A DNA stretch of 64,000 nucleotides from CAYWWM01 sp965198025. GTDB taxonomy: Bacteria > Acidobacteriota > Terriglobia > 2-12-FULL-54-10. The notes below the pieces were generated by a model. That model did not search any database. It had not been told where the DNA came from and worked only from the letters and a program-made list of their open reading frames with translations. How positions within the stretch are numbered: the stretch's first letter is position 1; every line of letters begins with the position of its first letter. The translations under genes were made by a program, and so were the position numbers. Below, one piece after another: positions 44,737 through 54,441 of the stretch. The stretch is from contig OZ240237.1 in assembly GCA_965198025.1 (NCBI GenBank), positions 1,860,001 to 1,924,000 of the forward strand, in the 5' to 3' direction.

Positions 44737-47700
44737 TTACCACTGGAAGCGCAGTCCCAGCTTCACTGCCCGCGGATCGAGGGTCGCGATAATCCGCTCG
44801 TAGTCTTCCGTCCGCAGCGAGAAGTTGGTGACGGCGTTGACGTTCAGGAGGTTGTAGAAGTCGGCCATCAGTGTCATCCGGCCCCGCTCTCCTAACGTGA
44901 TCGTCTTGTCGACGCGGATGTCGGCGATCGTCACGTTCTCGGAACGGTTCTCGGACAGGTTCGCGAGGAAGATCGGCTGGTTCGTGCCCGTGCCTGGGAT
45001 GTCGACGCGCTGAATGGGAGCATAGGGCCAGCCACTCTGGTGCCGGACGTTGGCCGACAGCCCGGCGTCGAACGGCAGGGCGACGCGGGCCAGCAGGCGG
45101 CCGCCCCAGTTGGTGGTCGCCTGGCGGGCCCCCACGTCGAGGCCGTGGTTCTGCCAGATCCGGCCATGCCCGCCGGAGCCGACGACGAGCGGGTCGGCGA
45201 ACAACGGGCTCCGCGTCTCGCCAGCGGCGGAGCGGAACTCGTCCCGCCACTGGGAGTCGAAGCTTGCCTGCAGGAGCAGCCCTCCCGTGAAGCGGTGGTC
45301 CAGGGCCACCTGCACGGTGTCATAGGCGGCGTGCATCTCGGGGAACGCGGCGATCCGGTTGTCTACCACGCCCGCGACGTCGGCCGGCACGCGCTGGACG
45401 CGAATGGGCGCGCCCGTGAACGCGTTCACCGGACAGTCCCACTTCGGGTCGTCCATGCATGCGATGCCCCGCCCCGCCAGCAGCGCCTCCTGCTGCGGCC
45501 GGTTCCAGAGGCCGCTGTCGCTGCTCAGGTTCTTGCGCACGTAGGAAACCCGCAGCGATGTGTCCCGCCGCAGCTCGTGCTCCATCGAGACGCCGAACTC
45601 GTCGACGTACTCCCGCGGGAGGTCCGGATCGACCGGCGTTCCGGTTGCTCCGAGCGTCGTGCCGGTGGCTCCCTGCTCGGCGAGCTTGGGGCCGAGCTCC
45701 TCCGCACCGTCGTAGATTCCGTTGCCGTTCAGGTCCAGGAACGCGAAGCGAATCCACGCCGTGCTGGCCGGATTGGCAGCCTCGTGTGCGTCGGCGAGGT
45801 TCACGTGGTAGCGGCCGTAGTGCCCCTTCAGCGCGGTGGGTGAGGCCAACGCGAACGCCGCCCCGAGTCGTGGCGCCCATGTATTCCAGACGACGCTGGT
45901 CTGGCCTGTGACCGCCCCTGTCGGGAAGAAATCGGCGAAGTGGGGATTGGATTCCGCGTCCAGGAAATAGGTGTGCTGCTGCTCGTAGCGCACGCCCAGG
46001 TTGAGCGTGAGACGGTCGATCGGGCGCCACGTGTCCTGGAAAAACACCGCGTGGTGCCGGTTCCGGTTGTCGGATGCGATCGCGCCCTCGGATGGCATGC
46101 TGAACAACATGATCCGGTCGACGTGGAACGGCCGGTCATTCTGGCTGTCGTCGAGGTAGCGGACGTGCCCGGAGTTGGCGTTCGACCCGAACTGGGCGCT
46201 GTCGATCTGGAACTCGTAGCCCACCTTAAACTCATGGCTGCCGGCGGAGTGCGGCACATAGTGGTTCATGCCCACCGTTACCTGAGGTTTCCAACGGACG
46301 AAGGTGAACGGCGGCGCGCCGTCGGCGCCGGGAAACCAGCCGGCACCACTCAGGCGGCCCGTCGCCGTATCGAGGCGCGGCGGGGTCGGGACGGGGTCGA
46401 CCTGAGGCACCATTGGCCACGCGAACCCGAAGTGCTTGAAGGCCACCGTCGTGAAGGTCCGGTCGTTCCAGACGCGCTGCCACTCTCCCTTGTGCGCCCA
46501 GCTCCAGCTCGCCTGCGCCAGCACCGAGTCGGGACCGACGTCGGCCGACAGCCCGCGTTTCGGCTTCTCCTTCAATCCCCACTGCGTATAGCCGATCAAC
46601 TGGTCCCGGTCAGTCAGCCGCACCGTCACCTTGCCTCCCAGGTTGTCGAAATCGCCCAGGTCGGTGGCCACGGAGCGATCCACCCCCGACACCGCCTTGT
46701 CGATTCGGAAGTGGTTGTAGAAGAGGTAGAACCAGGCTCGGTCACCGACGATCGGCCCGCCGAGGTCGGCGTGTGTCTCGAAGAAAAGCAGGTTCGGGTT
46801 GCCGGTGTAGCCGCGCGCCTGCAACTCGGCCTCGCGGTTGTCGGCGACGAAGTTCTCGGGCTCGTAGTCGACGTGGAACATCCCGCCGAACTCGTCCCCG
46901 CCGCTCTTCATGGTCATCATGACGAGCGAACCGGGCGCGGTCATCTCGACATCGGCGCCCGCCGCCGTGGTCGTGAACTCATCGACGGAGTAGTAGTCGA
47001 AGTAAAAGCCGGTGCCTCCCGCCCCCTCCGTCGTGTCGATCCCGTCGGCAAGGATCCGGTTCTGGTCCCGGATGCCGAAGCTCTCGTACCCTGTCTGCTG
47101 GCTCTTGTGGGAGCCGCCGACGTCGAAGCCGCGCATCCGGACGCCTGCCGTCTGGCCGAGCACAGCCCAGACATCGGTGGCTGACGGAACGTCCTGCAGC
47201 TCCGCGACACCGAAGTCGTTCACCAGCGCCGTTTGTCGTGATGTCGACCGCCGGAGCGTCCCCGGAGACGGTGACGGTCTCGGGGAGGGTGGCCACGTCG
47301 AGCGCCGCGTCGATCCGGATCACGCTGTTCCCCTCGATGATCACCCCTTCCCGGACCAGGGTCTGGAACCCCGGCAGCTCGAAAACGACGTCGTAGGATC
47401 CGCGCCCGAGGGCGCGGATCCTGTAGGAGCCGTCGACCAGAGTGATGGCTGAGAGCGGCGCGATGAGCGCATCGCCGGTGAGTGTGACCGTGGCGCCTGG
47501 CACCGGGAGGCCCTGAATGTCGGCTACCGTACCTTCGATCGCGCCCGTCGTCTGCGCCGTCATCGGGGCGGTCGACGCGGCGAGGATGCCGAGCGCGAAG
47601 ACCGCCGCGGCACACCACCGGACGGGCGGCTTCGAGCCGGATGACCGGCAAGCCGTTTCGTTTCCCGGCCGTGCTCTCGAATCGTCAACGAGTGAGGATG

Positions 47701-47752
47701 CGTCGGCAGGAAACAACTTCGATACCATCATTCGGCTGACTATATCCACCAC
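44737..47752 (-). pseudogene. TonB-dependent receptor (Oar-like), frameshifted
   Basis: The N-terminal part (47752 to about 47220) has a signal peptide ending TAPMTAQ, then a carboxypeptidase-like domain (GAIEGTVADIQGLPVPGATV ... GSYRIRALGRGSYDVVFELP) and VTVSGDAPAVDITTNGA. A frameshift near 47220 passes into LVNDFGVAELQDVPSATDVW, the plug (VLGQTAGVRMRGFDVGG), and the long barrel, which ends KLGLRFQW at 44737 with a terminal aromatic. In total about 1000 residues. Related receptors import large compounds through the outer membrane. One base change would restore the frame, so it may be recent decay or a sequencing error. Confidence 0.85.
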
Positions 47753-49134
47753 AGGCTGCTAGCACCAAGACGTAGGTCGCCCTATCCACGAGCCACTCCC
47801 GCACTTGCTCGAATCGGCCGTGATGCACGCAACCAAACTAGTCACTGCGGTCCTTACCTTCTTGAGGTCTTCCCAAAACCCGACCACAGAGACGCTGCGA
47901 TACGTGACCCGTACAGCCGTCAACGCTACGCGGCACCACTATCTTAGTTTTGCTAGCATGCCATACACTATGTAGGCCCCGTTCTCCTGCGTCAAGGTTA
48001 TAATCACGGAATTTTCCCCTGGTCGAAACCGATGATAACCGCCCGGCCTATGGGCGCTGTGGTCAGGCCGTCCTCGGGCTGTCCAAGTCGCTGCGGGCGG
48101 GTTCGGGCGTCCATGGCGACGGAAGTGTCAACGGGCCTTATCCGGAGGCAGCCCCCGCCGTTCGAGCCGCCCTTCCATTGTCCAAGGGTCTCGAAGCTAC
48201 AGACGTTGCCCGCTTCGCCGGCAAGGGACGAGTGTCGATTCGGATTTCCATCACAGAAAATATTCAAAACGATCATCTGGACGGAGTCAACAAGGGCGAA
48301 CACGGCGAACGAAAACGACCGGGCCGACTCGATCGAGATCGGGCTAACCCGTGCGTCGAGTCGTCATTCCACACGGTCTGCGACCCCCAATCTAGGAGAT
48401 TACCGAACTCTTTTCGTTGATGGAACCAGAGAATGCTGTTTCTAATCTTTCCATGAGAACCCGGACCCTGCTTCCGTCATCGCCTCGACCGTTCCGGTAC
48501 GCTCGCGGAAGCTGGAATTGAATCGTTCGGAGCAAATGCCGCCGCAGTCGGCCGGGAGGTTACCGGAAGTGTGTCAGCCATCCTCGACTGGAGTGTCCGA
48601 GTGCCGAAAGAGCACGGTGGCATCGAAGCCGCCCAGGAGCGCATCGTCACGTTGAAAGACCGTCGCCGCACGCCGATCGACATGGCTCTGTGTCGATCGG
48701 CAAGTGCACATCAGACATGAGGAGCCATGTGCAGGGAGATTGCCTTTCGACAATGCACGGTGGCTTCTTCCCATGTCGTTGTTTCCTTGGTGGTTTCGAC
48801 CACGCTGTCGCCAACGGCTACGCCGCGCCGGGCATGCCGGAGGTGGACGGGAGCGCGCACCCCTCTTCGAGACCCTGGTGCGAGCGTGGGGGCGGGTAAG
48901 TTTTCACAACCACCGCACAGCCCCTGAGGCGCCCGTCCAAAATATCCCTGCGGGAAGGGTTCGAGCTGATGAAGAAGCCGGGACCGACATTGTCCGTGGC
49001 GACGAACCGGGCGTGACAGCCGAGCCGGAGGCAAGCGTCCTGCGCCGATGCAGATGAATACACCGGCGGTGGCGAGGGCATTGTCGCCGATCTGCAGAGA
49101 CTCTTCTGGCGTTGCGAGTCTGAAGCCCATTCGA
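47753..49134. other. Decayed region without a recognisable gene
   Basis: About 1.4 kb between the receptor and the integrase relic. A few frames are open (for example 48003-48420 plus, containing LSKGLEATDVARFAGKGRVS; 48452-48719 plus, containing GIESFGANAAAVGREVTGS), but none has a start with a ribosome site or a family I recognise. They look like fragments of former genes. Confidence 0.5.
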
Positions 49135-49176
49135 TCATCGGGAGATCGGCACGACTTTCGCTTCGCAGCCACTCTT
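49135..49176 (-). pseudogene. Integrase C-terminal relic
   Basis: The minus-strand end GCEAKVVPISR, stop at 49135, resembles the closing residues of P4-type tyrosine integrases. At DNA level 22 of 24 bases match the related tail at 50831-50944. Nothing more of the gene is seen upstream. Confidence 0.4.
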
Positions 49177-49199
49177 CCGGTTTGGGAATTCGTTGCCTA

Positions 49200-49229
49200 T
49201 TGACATTGGTCCTATGTCTGTCAGATTCT
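49200..49229 (+). promoter_or_regulatory. Promoter-like element before the Csb1-like relic
   Basis: TTGACA (49200-49205), 18 bases, GATTCT (49224-49229). The -35 box is perfect but the -10 box is weak. Confidence 0.35.
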
Positions 49230-49277
49230 ACTGATAGCATCCGTGGGCATAGACCGTAACCATTCGCAGGTCACCAC

Positions 49278-49481
49278 ATGGTCCGCATGATCAATCTCGA
49301 AGTGCTGCTGAAGGGCTGCACTGATGAAGCGTTCGCCGATGGTATCCGAATCGACACGGAGCTTGTACCTCTTGCGGGTCCAGGCTACCCCGTCAAACCA
49401 GCGGTCTACGAAGGCGGAACCCACCACCGGATCGCCGCTGTCGAGTCAATATTCATTCGAAGTTCGAAGGGTACGGTGTGA
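49278..49481 (+). pseudogene. Csb1/Cas7-like (type I-G) N-terminal relic
   Basis: The 67-residue frame starts MVRMINLEVLLKGCTDEAFA, then IRIDTELVPLAGPGYPVKP and AVYEGGTHH. This resembles the start of Csb1 (Cas7 of type I-G, formerly I-U), which has a LxPxxGPGxxVxPxxYEGG pattern from memory. After YEGG the family similarity stops and the frame ends at 49481. Csb1 is normally about 300 residues, so only the opening is left. No other cas genes or arrays are in the window. Confidence 0.5.
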
Positions 49482-49616
49482 GTCGTGGTTGGGCACCAGT
49501 TAGGGTACGAGTTCCAGCGGGTGGCGATGCCGAACAAAAGAACCCGGAAAGGTCGTTATGAACAGGTTCGGTCGGCAAATCGAGCCGATTGCAGTTCCGC
49601 AGGCCGGGAATAACCC

Positions 49617-50786
49617 GTGACCAGCACTGCAAACCGGGAAGACCTCGCGATCACGCTTGGGGTCGAGGAGGAGTTCTTTCTCGTCGACCCTGGTTCCCGC
49701 GACCTGATTGCCGAACCAAACCCCGCTATCTTCGACACCTGCGAGAAGACGTGCGGCCCGCATAAGGTCGTGCATGAGTTCCTGCGCTCCCAGATCGAGA
49801 CCAATACCCGTGTGTGCGAGTCGGTGTCCGAGCTATCTCAAGCCCTGCGCGAGAGCCGACGAGTCGTCATTGAGGCGGCCGAACGACACGGGGCAACGGT
49901 GATGGCAGCCTCCACGCATCCCTTCGCATCGTGGAGGGAGCAGGCGCCCACGCCGCGGGAACGATACACGAAGTTCGCGGCCACCTTCCAGGACAATGTG
50001 CGTCGGTTCCTCGTCGGCGGCATGCACATCCACGCCGGCTTCGGCAACGCCGATTCGCGCATTCGGATCATGACGGCGATCCGCCGCTACCTGCCGTTGC
50101 TCCATGCACTGTCCACATCGTCGCCGTTCAACGCTGGGCGCGAGACGGGGTTCAAGTCCTGGCGGCTGAGCCTCGTCGGCGGTCTCCCGCGCACCGGTAT
50201 GCCGGGCCCCCTGCGGTCGCGGGCAGAATATGACCGGCTGGTCGCTGAGTACCGGCGCATGAAATTCATCAATGACGGCAGCGAGCTATGGTGGGACATT
50301 CGCCCCTCCCACGCCAACCCAACGGTGGAGATGCGGATCTGCGATGTTTGCACGCGCATCGAGGACGCGGTGTGCATTGCGGCGCTGTATGCGTCCCTCA
50401 TTCGGCTATTGATGCGCTGGGACCGGGAAGGTGCCTTGCCGCCGGAGCCGCTCACCGAAATCATCGCGGAGAACCGCTGGGTTGCCCAGCGCTACGGGGT
50501 GCTCGCCTTCTTCGGAGATGCGACGCGGGAGGATGGTAGGGCGGACATCGAAGACATTGTGACCGATCTGGTTGAGGAACTCGCCTCCGATGCCCGCGCC
50601 CTCGGCTGCGAGGCGGAGACGCGTCGCGCCCTCGCCATCATCCGCGAAGGAACCAGCGCGGACCGGCAGGTCGATCTATTTCGCCTGCGCCGCCTGGAGG
50701 GGGACACGGAGGAAGCGGCGCTCCACAGCGTGGTCGATCTGCTGCTCGCCGAGACCCGAGAAGACATAGGGGAAGCGTCTGGTTGA
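49617..50786 (+). CDS. ybdK: Carboxylate-amine ligase, YbdK family
   Basis: The 389-residue protein opens with LGVEEEFFLVDPGSRDL, has HKVVHEFLRSQIETNT, VGGMHIHAGF, YLPLLHALSTSSPFNAGRETG, DIRPSHANPTVEMRICDVCTRI and ENRWVAQRYG. These fit GCS2-type glutamate-cysteine-ligase-like enzymes; E. coli YbdK has weak glutamate-cysteine ligase activity, and the real substrate is open. It starts with GTG. It stands alone between relics of mobile and defence genes. A 53-bp piece of this gene occurs at 43239-43291. Confidence 0.9.
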   Translation: MTSTANREDLAITLGVEEEFFLVDPGSRDLIAEPNPAIFDTCEKTCGPHKVVHEFLRSQIETNTRVCESVSELSQALRESRRVVIEAAERHGATVMAASTHPFASWREQAPTPRERYTKFAATFQDNVRRFLVGGMHIHAGFGNADSRIRIMTAIRRYLPLLHALSTSSPFNAGRETGFKSWRLSLVGGLPRTGMPGPLRSRAEYDRLVAEYRRMKFINDGSELWWDIRPSHANPTVEMRICDVCTRIEDAVCIAALYASLIRLLMRWDREGALPPEPLTEIIAENRWVAQRYGVLAFFGDATREDGRADIEDIVTDLVEELASDARALGCEAETRRALAIIREGTSADRQVDLFRLRRLEGDTEEAALHSVVDLLLAETREDIGEASG

Positions 50787-50830
50787 TCCGCAGGAACTCT
50801 TAGCGACCCATGCGTCCGAGGCCGATCCGG

Positions 50831-50944
50831 TCACGAAAGGATCGGCACGACCTTCGGTTCGCAACTCCCACCGGCTAGGAACTCTGCCCACTGCTCCATC
50901 AACCGCCGTCGGCGCTTGAACAGATGACCGGGCGAAGGTGGCCC
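50831..50944 (-). pseudogene. Tyrosine integrase C-terminal relic
   Basis: The minus-strand segment ending at 50831 reads LFKRRRRLMEQWAEFLAGG...CEPKVVPILS before the stop. It resembles the closing helix of P4-type integrases (RRRxLMExWxxYL...VVPI). The catalytic Arg-His-Arg-Tyr part is missing, and at about 50945 the sequence passes directly into another gene's remains. Confidence 0.5.
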
Positions 50945-50948
50945 GTGT

Positions 50949-51179
50949 CCTGCTGCTATTGAAGACAACGACGTAAAGAAGATCCTTTCCGGCCTAAATT
51001 CCGTCGTCGACTGTATTGGATCTCTGCGCACGCATACCGGCTCCGATCACGGGCGTGGCCGGCGGGCTTATTGGCTTCAGGCGCGACAGGCGCATCTTGC
51101 CGTCCATGCCTCCCACACTCTGGTTGGGGGTTTCATCGAGACTTGTGATGAACGAAGGCGGAAGGCAACGGCAAATTAG
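50949..51179 (+). pseudogene. Abi_C domain (abortive infection) relic
   Basis: The plus frame reads IEDNDVKKILSGLNSVVDCI, GSLRTHTGSDHGRGRRAYWL, then QARQAHLAVHASHTLVGGF, IETCDERRRK, and ends TAG at 51177-51179. This matches the 80-residue C-terminal domain of AbiJ-like abortive-infection proteins (GLxSxVxGIGxLRxxxGxxHGxGR ... RHAxLAVxAxxTL). No start or N-terminal part is present; the sequence joins the integrase relic at about 50945. Confidence 0.6.
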
Positions 51180-51894
51180 CAAGAATAAGAATTTAAGCAG
51201 ATTTCTCAGGCCCTTCCGTGGACCAAGCCGCTCTGTGCGATCAGTCCACTCTTACGGACTGTTGGGTGGGATCTGCTTCATATATCTGCTGGGGGCAATC
51301 AATACGGTTTGCTGTATCGCATCGATTGGTAGCACCTCTGCAAGACCAGAATTCTCCTCGAATACAATCTTGGGACGCCCGGCGTCGTACCGCACCTTAC
51401 TGAGATCTTTACACCTTACTGAGATTTTTGAATGATCTGACTGCGCGTGCTCTCCTGTTGCGCGGAGACAGAACTCACGAAGATTTGTGGGTGCGTTCAT
51501 GCCTGCCTGGACGCGATTAGCCGGATGCGATCCTTGTGGAGCGCAAGGCGAAGCTACACTGAGCAAAAGAGGCGATGCGAGGTGAATGCTGCCGTGCCTG
51601 TGTCGACTCTCACTTCGGATTCTGGCCAAATCTTCTCAGCACGGGAAGAATTAAAGCATTGTCACGCTAATCGTATACGGTCACAAAGGAAGCTTTCATT
51701 TTCCTCTTCTGTGTCTGAATCGGCATCATGCCAGCACCATCGGCAGCACGGACACAATACTCCTCCTATGCTGTCATCAAAGTCCGTCGTTTCTCAAACA
51801 GTTCCCCCCGCAGCCAAACCGGGGACAGGCATGGGGCGGAGAAGCAAGTTCGCCGGGGGCGTAATTCTCTGTCACCCAACTCGCGGCGCCAGGG
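51180..51894. other. Gene-poor region after the Abi_C relic
   Basis: A 14-base unit CACCTTACTGAGAT is present twice (51393-51406 and 51412-51425). The open frame from 51447 shows no signal or family. A minus-strand stretch with RYDAGRPKIVFEENSG (around 51330-51380) looks protein-like but is too short to place. Confidence 0.45.
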
Positions 51895-54090
51895 TCAATC
51901 ACCCACCGTCACCTTGACGGTGGCGGAAGCCTCGCCCGCTCTGTTGCGCACGGTTATCGTGTACTCAGTGGTTTGAGCCGGCGACACCGGGATGGAACCC
52001 CGGAGAGGAGCTACGGGCCCTATGCCCGAGATCGTGATTTCGGTCGCATTGCGGACCTCCCAGCTCAATATGCTCTGGTAGCCCTGCCAAATCATGGTCG
52101 GTGTGGCGCTGAAGTTAACGATGATCGGCGGATCTTGCTGCTCCACTGTGATCGTGACGCTCTGCATGACAGTCCGCTCCGGGTTGCTCGCCGTCAGGAC
52201 ATACGTGGTGGTCTCGGCCGGACTGACCGTGGTGCTGCCACCTTCCGGATCGACCTCGCCGATCCCGGAAATCTCCACGTTCGTGGCGTTACGAACTTCC
52301 CAGAGCAATGTTGCGGCCTCACCGGCCGCTATACGCAACGGCTCTGCCGAGAAACGCAGAACGGTGATTCTCGGATCCAGCGTACTCACCATGACGTGAT
52401 CGATCCCGGTCCGGTTCCGGTCATCCTTGACGGTGAGTCGAAAGCGGTATGTTTGGCCATCGCCCGCGGAGAAGCTTGTCTGGGCCGCATGGGGGGCCGA
52501 GAGGGTCACGGCGGGTCCACTCTCCTGCTCCCACACGAAAGTGATTGGATCTCCGTCTGGGTCGGACGAGCGTGAACCATCCAGCACGATGATGCCGCTC
52601 TGGACGCCAGTCTGGTCGGGACCGGCGTCCGCAACCGGGGCATCGTTGCCCGTCCGGACGGTGCGTGTCCGCGTCTCATAGCGGATGCGCGGCACATCGA
52701 CGGGAACGGGCCCTGCAGCCTCACCGTAGTCCCTCGGGTTCAACCATTGACCAAACTCCAGGCCCAGTGTGAAGCTGCCCGTGTTCGAGCTCGAGACTAA
52801 CGTCTCATTCAAACCGCCAGCGACGGTGAAGGCGATGTGGTCGGTAATGGGATGGATGTAACGAATCCGCCCACCGGCCTTGCGGCCAGCAAACTCTCCA
52901 AACTGGGCTCCCAAGTTGCCTTCAAACCAGCTGTCGCTCCAAGCAGCTACCGTGGCGCTGAAGCCCAACTGGTCCACGATGCTCAGGGAGGTCTCTTCGA
53001 TCAGATGGGTCGCCAGCCTGCGGGTGTGGATCACAGAGCCGTCCAGAAAGCCTTTGGTACCGAAAACGCCAATCCGGCCGCGCGGGAAGATGTAGCCGAG
53101 GGTGCCGGCGGCCTGTCCGAGCGCTCCGGCATGCGTGAAGTCGCCGAACTTGACGTACTTGAAGCTTGAAAAGATGCCCGCCTGCATAGAGCCGAAGCGG
53201 TTGAGGAGACCGATGTCGATCTGGCCCTCGTCCCGCAGGGAACCGTGCATGTACTCGCCTTGGGCCTGCACGGCGTGTGTCCCGGCGAAGGGCAGAAAAA
53301 CCTGCCCCGATCCGCTGACAGCAAGGTTGTTCGTGTCGGTATCTGTCCCCGCCAGCAAGCTGTACCGGGCGAACTTGTCGGACGGTTCGGGAATCTCTTC
53401 ACGAACGATTTCCCGCACCTGATCCTCAGTCGCCGGCGTGGGGGCAGCGGCAATCCGGCCTTCCAGGGTGCGCTGTGCTTCTGTCAGCTGTTCGATCTCA
53501 TCCTGGAGGCCTTGGTTCTCGTCTTGAAGCGCTTCTAATGCCGCACGGATTTCCTCAAGCCGTTCCAGTTCCCGCAGGATCGGCTCGCAACATTCGTCTT
53601 GCTCTTGTGCTGGCTCAGCGAGCGCGGCAATGGCTTCGACAGCACCCTGATCGCTGATGACGTTGCCCTGGGCATCGGTGACGGTGATCGTGACCCGACG
53701 ATTCATAAAACGCCCCTCATCCAGGTCGTTGTCGGCAGTCGGGAGTTGCTCACCTAAGGATTCGATGCTGACTTGGTTGGCTTGCGCACCATTCTGTACA
53801 AGAAAATCCCGCACGGCTTCGGCGCGCTCGAGGGCCAGATCGATGTTGTAGGGGTCAGCGCCGAGACTGTCGGCGTGGCCTTCCAGCCGGACCCGGTAGT
53901 CGGCATTCTGGTTCAGTAACTCCGCCAAGCGCAACAGGCTGGGATAGCCATCGGTCAAGACAGCGCTGTTGAAAGCGAAGTTGATCTCCTCCCAGTCGCT
54001 GCTCTCCTGAGTTGTCGTAAGTCCTTGGCCGAACAGCAGTGTTGTCGAAAGCACGGCTGCACCCCACGCCTGCAGGCTCTTCCTAAGCAT
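51895..54090 (-). CDS. Exported OmpA-domain protein with beta-barrel, PKD and Ig-like domains
   Basis: The 731-residue protein starts at 54090 after GGAG, with a signal peptide (LQAWGAAVLSTTLLFGQ). An OmpA-like domain follows (RVRLEGHADSLGADPYNIDL, ALERAEAVRDFL), then a coiled coil (LRELERLEEIRAALEAL), a middle barrel-like region (about 250-430), a PKD domain (NDAPVADAGPDQTGVQSG, DGSRSSDPDGDPITFVWEQ), and two Ig-like modules of the type in the Pal protein (TLLWEVRNATNVEISGIGEV; SILSWEVRNATEITISGIGPV). Having the OmpA domain at the N-terminus is unusual. It probably links outer membrane and peptidoglycan; the barrel claim is inference. Confidence 0.8.
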   Translation of the reverse strand: MLRKSLQAWGAAVLSTTLLFGQGLTTTQESSDWEEINFAFNSAVLTDGYPSLLRLAELLNQNADYRVRLEGHADSLGADPYNIDLALERAEAVRDFLVQNGAQANQVSIESLGEQLPTADNDLDEGRFMNRRVTITVTDAQGNVISDQGAVEAIAALAEPAQEQDECCEPILRELERLEEIRAALEALQDENQGLQDEIEQLTEAQRTLEGRIAAAPTPATEDQVREIVREEIPEPSDKFARYSLLAGTDTDTNNLAVSGSGQVFLPFAGTHAVQAQGEYMHGSLRDEGQIDIGLLNRFGSMQAGIFSSFKYVKFGDFTHAGALGQAAGTLGYIFPRGRIGVFGTKGFLDGSVIHTRRLATHLIEETSLSIVDQLGFSATVAAWSDSWFEGNLGAQFGEFAGRKAGGRIRYIHPITDHIAFTVAGGLNETLVSSSNTGSFTLGLEFGQWLNPRDYGEAAGPVPVDVPRIRYETRTRTVRTGNDAPVADAGPDQTGVQSGIIVLDGSRSSDPDGDPITFVWEQESGPAVTLSAPHAAQTSFSAGDGQTYRFRLTVKDDRNRTGIDHVMVSTLDPRITVLRFSAEPLRIAAGEAATLLWEVRNATNVEISGIGEVDPEGGSTTVSPAETTTYVLTASNPERTVMQSVTITVEQQDPPIIVNFSATPTMIWQGYQSILSWEVRNATEITISGIGPVAPLRGSIPVSPAQTTEYTITVRNRAGEASATVKVTVGD

Positions 54091-54193
54091 TGTGATCATC
54101 TCCGTAGGAATAGAGAAGCATCTACCATAACGCATCTCGCAACCGCGAGTCTACCCAGGTCTTGGGGCCTAGACGGGAGGGGGATTAGCTAGT

Positions 54194-54424
54194 GCTGTTC
54201 AATACGCCGGACCTTGGGCGCAGGTTCCGCCCGTATTCATCCGATGGCTTACGAAGCCTGGTGACGTCGTCTACGATCCGTTCGCCGATCTCGGAGCTAC
54301 TCCTATGGAGGCATGTCGGATGGGCCGCGTCGGCATGGGCCAGAATGCAAACCCGCTGGCGCACCTCCCGGCACCAAGACAGTCCGAATCACCTCATGTG
54401 CTCGCGTGGCGGGCTCCGTCATAA
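54194..54424 (+). pseudogene. DNA methyltransferase core relic
   Basis: The plus frame reads PPVFIRWLTKPGDVVYDPFA, DLGATPMEACRMGRVGMGQN, ANPLAHL and ends at 54424. This is the S-adenosylmethionine motif of N4/N6 methylases (PGDxVxDPFxGxGTTPxEA, then GRxxxGNDxNPL), with the motif degraded (DLGAT for GxGTT). The target-recognition and DPPY parts and a start are missing. Confidence 0.55.
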
Positions 54425-54441
54425 CCCCCCCCCCGGCAATC

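Noticed and set aside
45940..47184. Long plus-strand frame opposite the TonB-dependent receptor
   Set aside because: Its sequence is a reverse reading of the barrel; there is no start site or domain.
48003..48719. Open frames considered as a real unknown gene
   Set aside because: No start with a ribosome site, frame breaks between pieces, and no recognised family; reported only as decayed DNA.
51393..51425. Two copies of CACCTTACTGAGAT considered as an array or att site
   Set aside because: Only two copies, five bases apart, with no third copy and no tRNA match.
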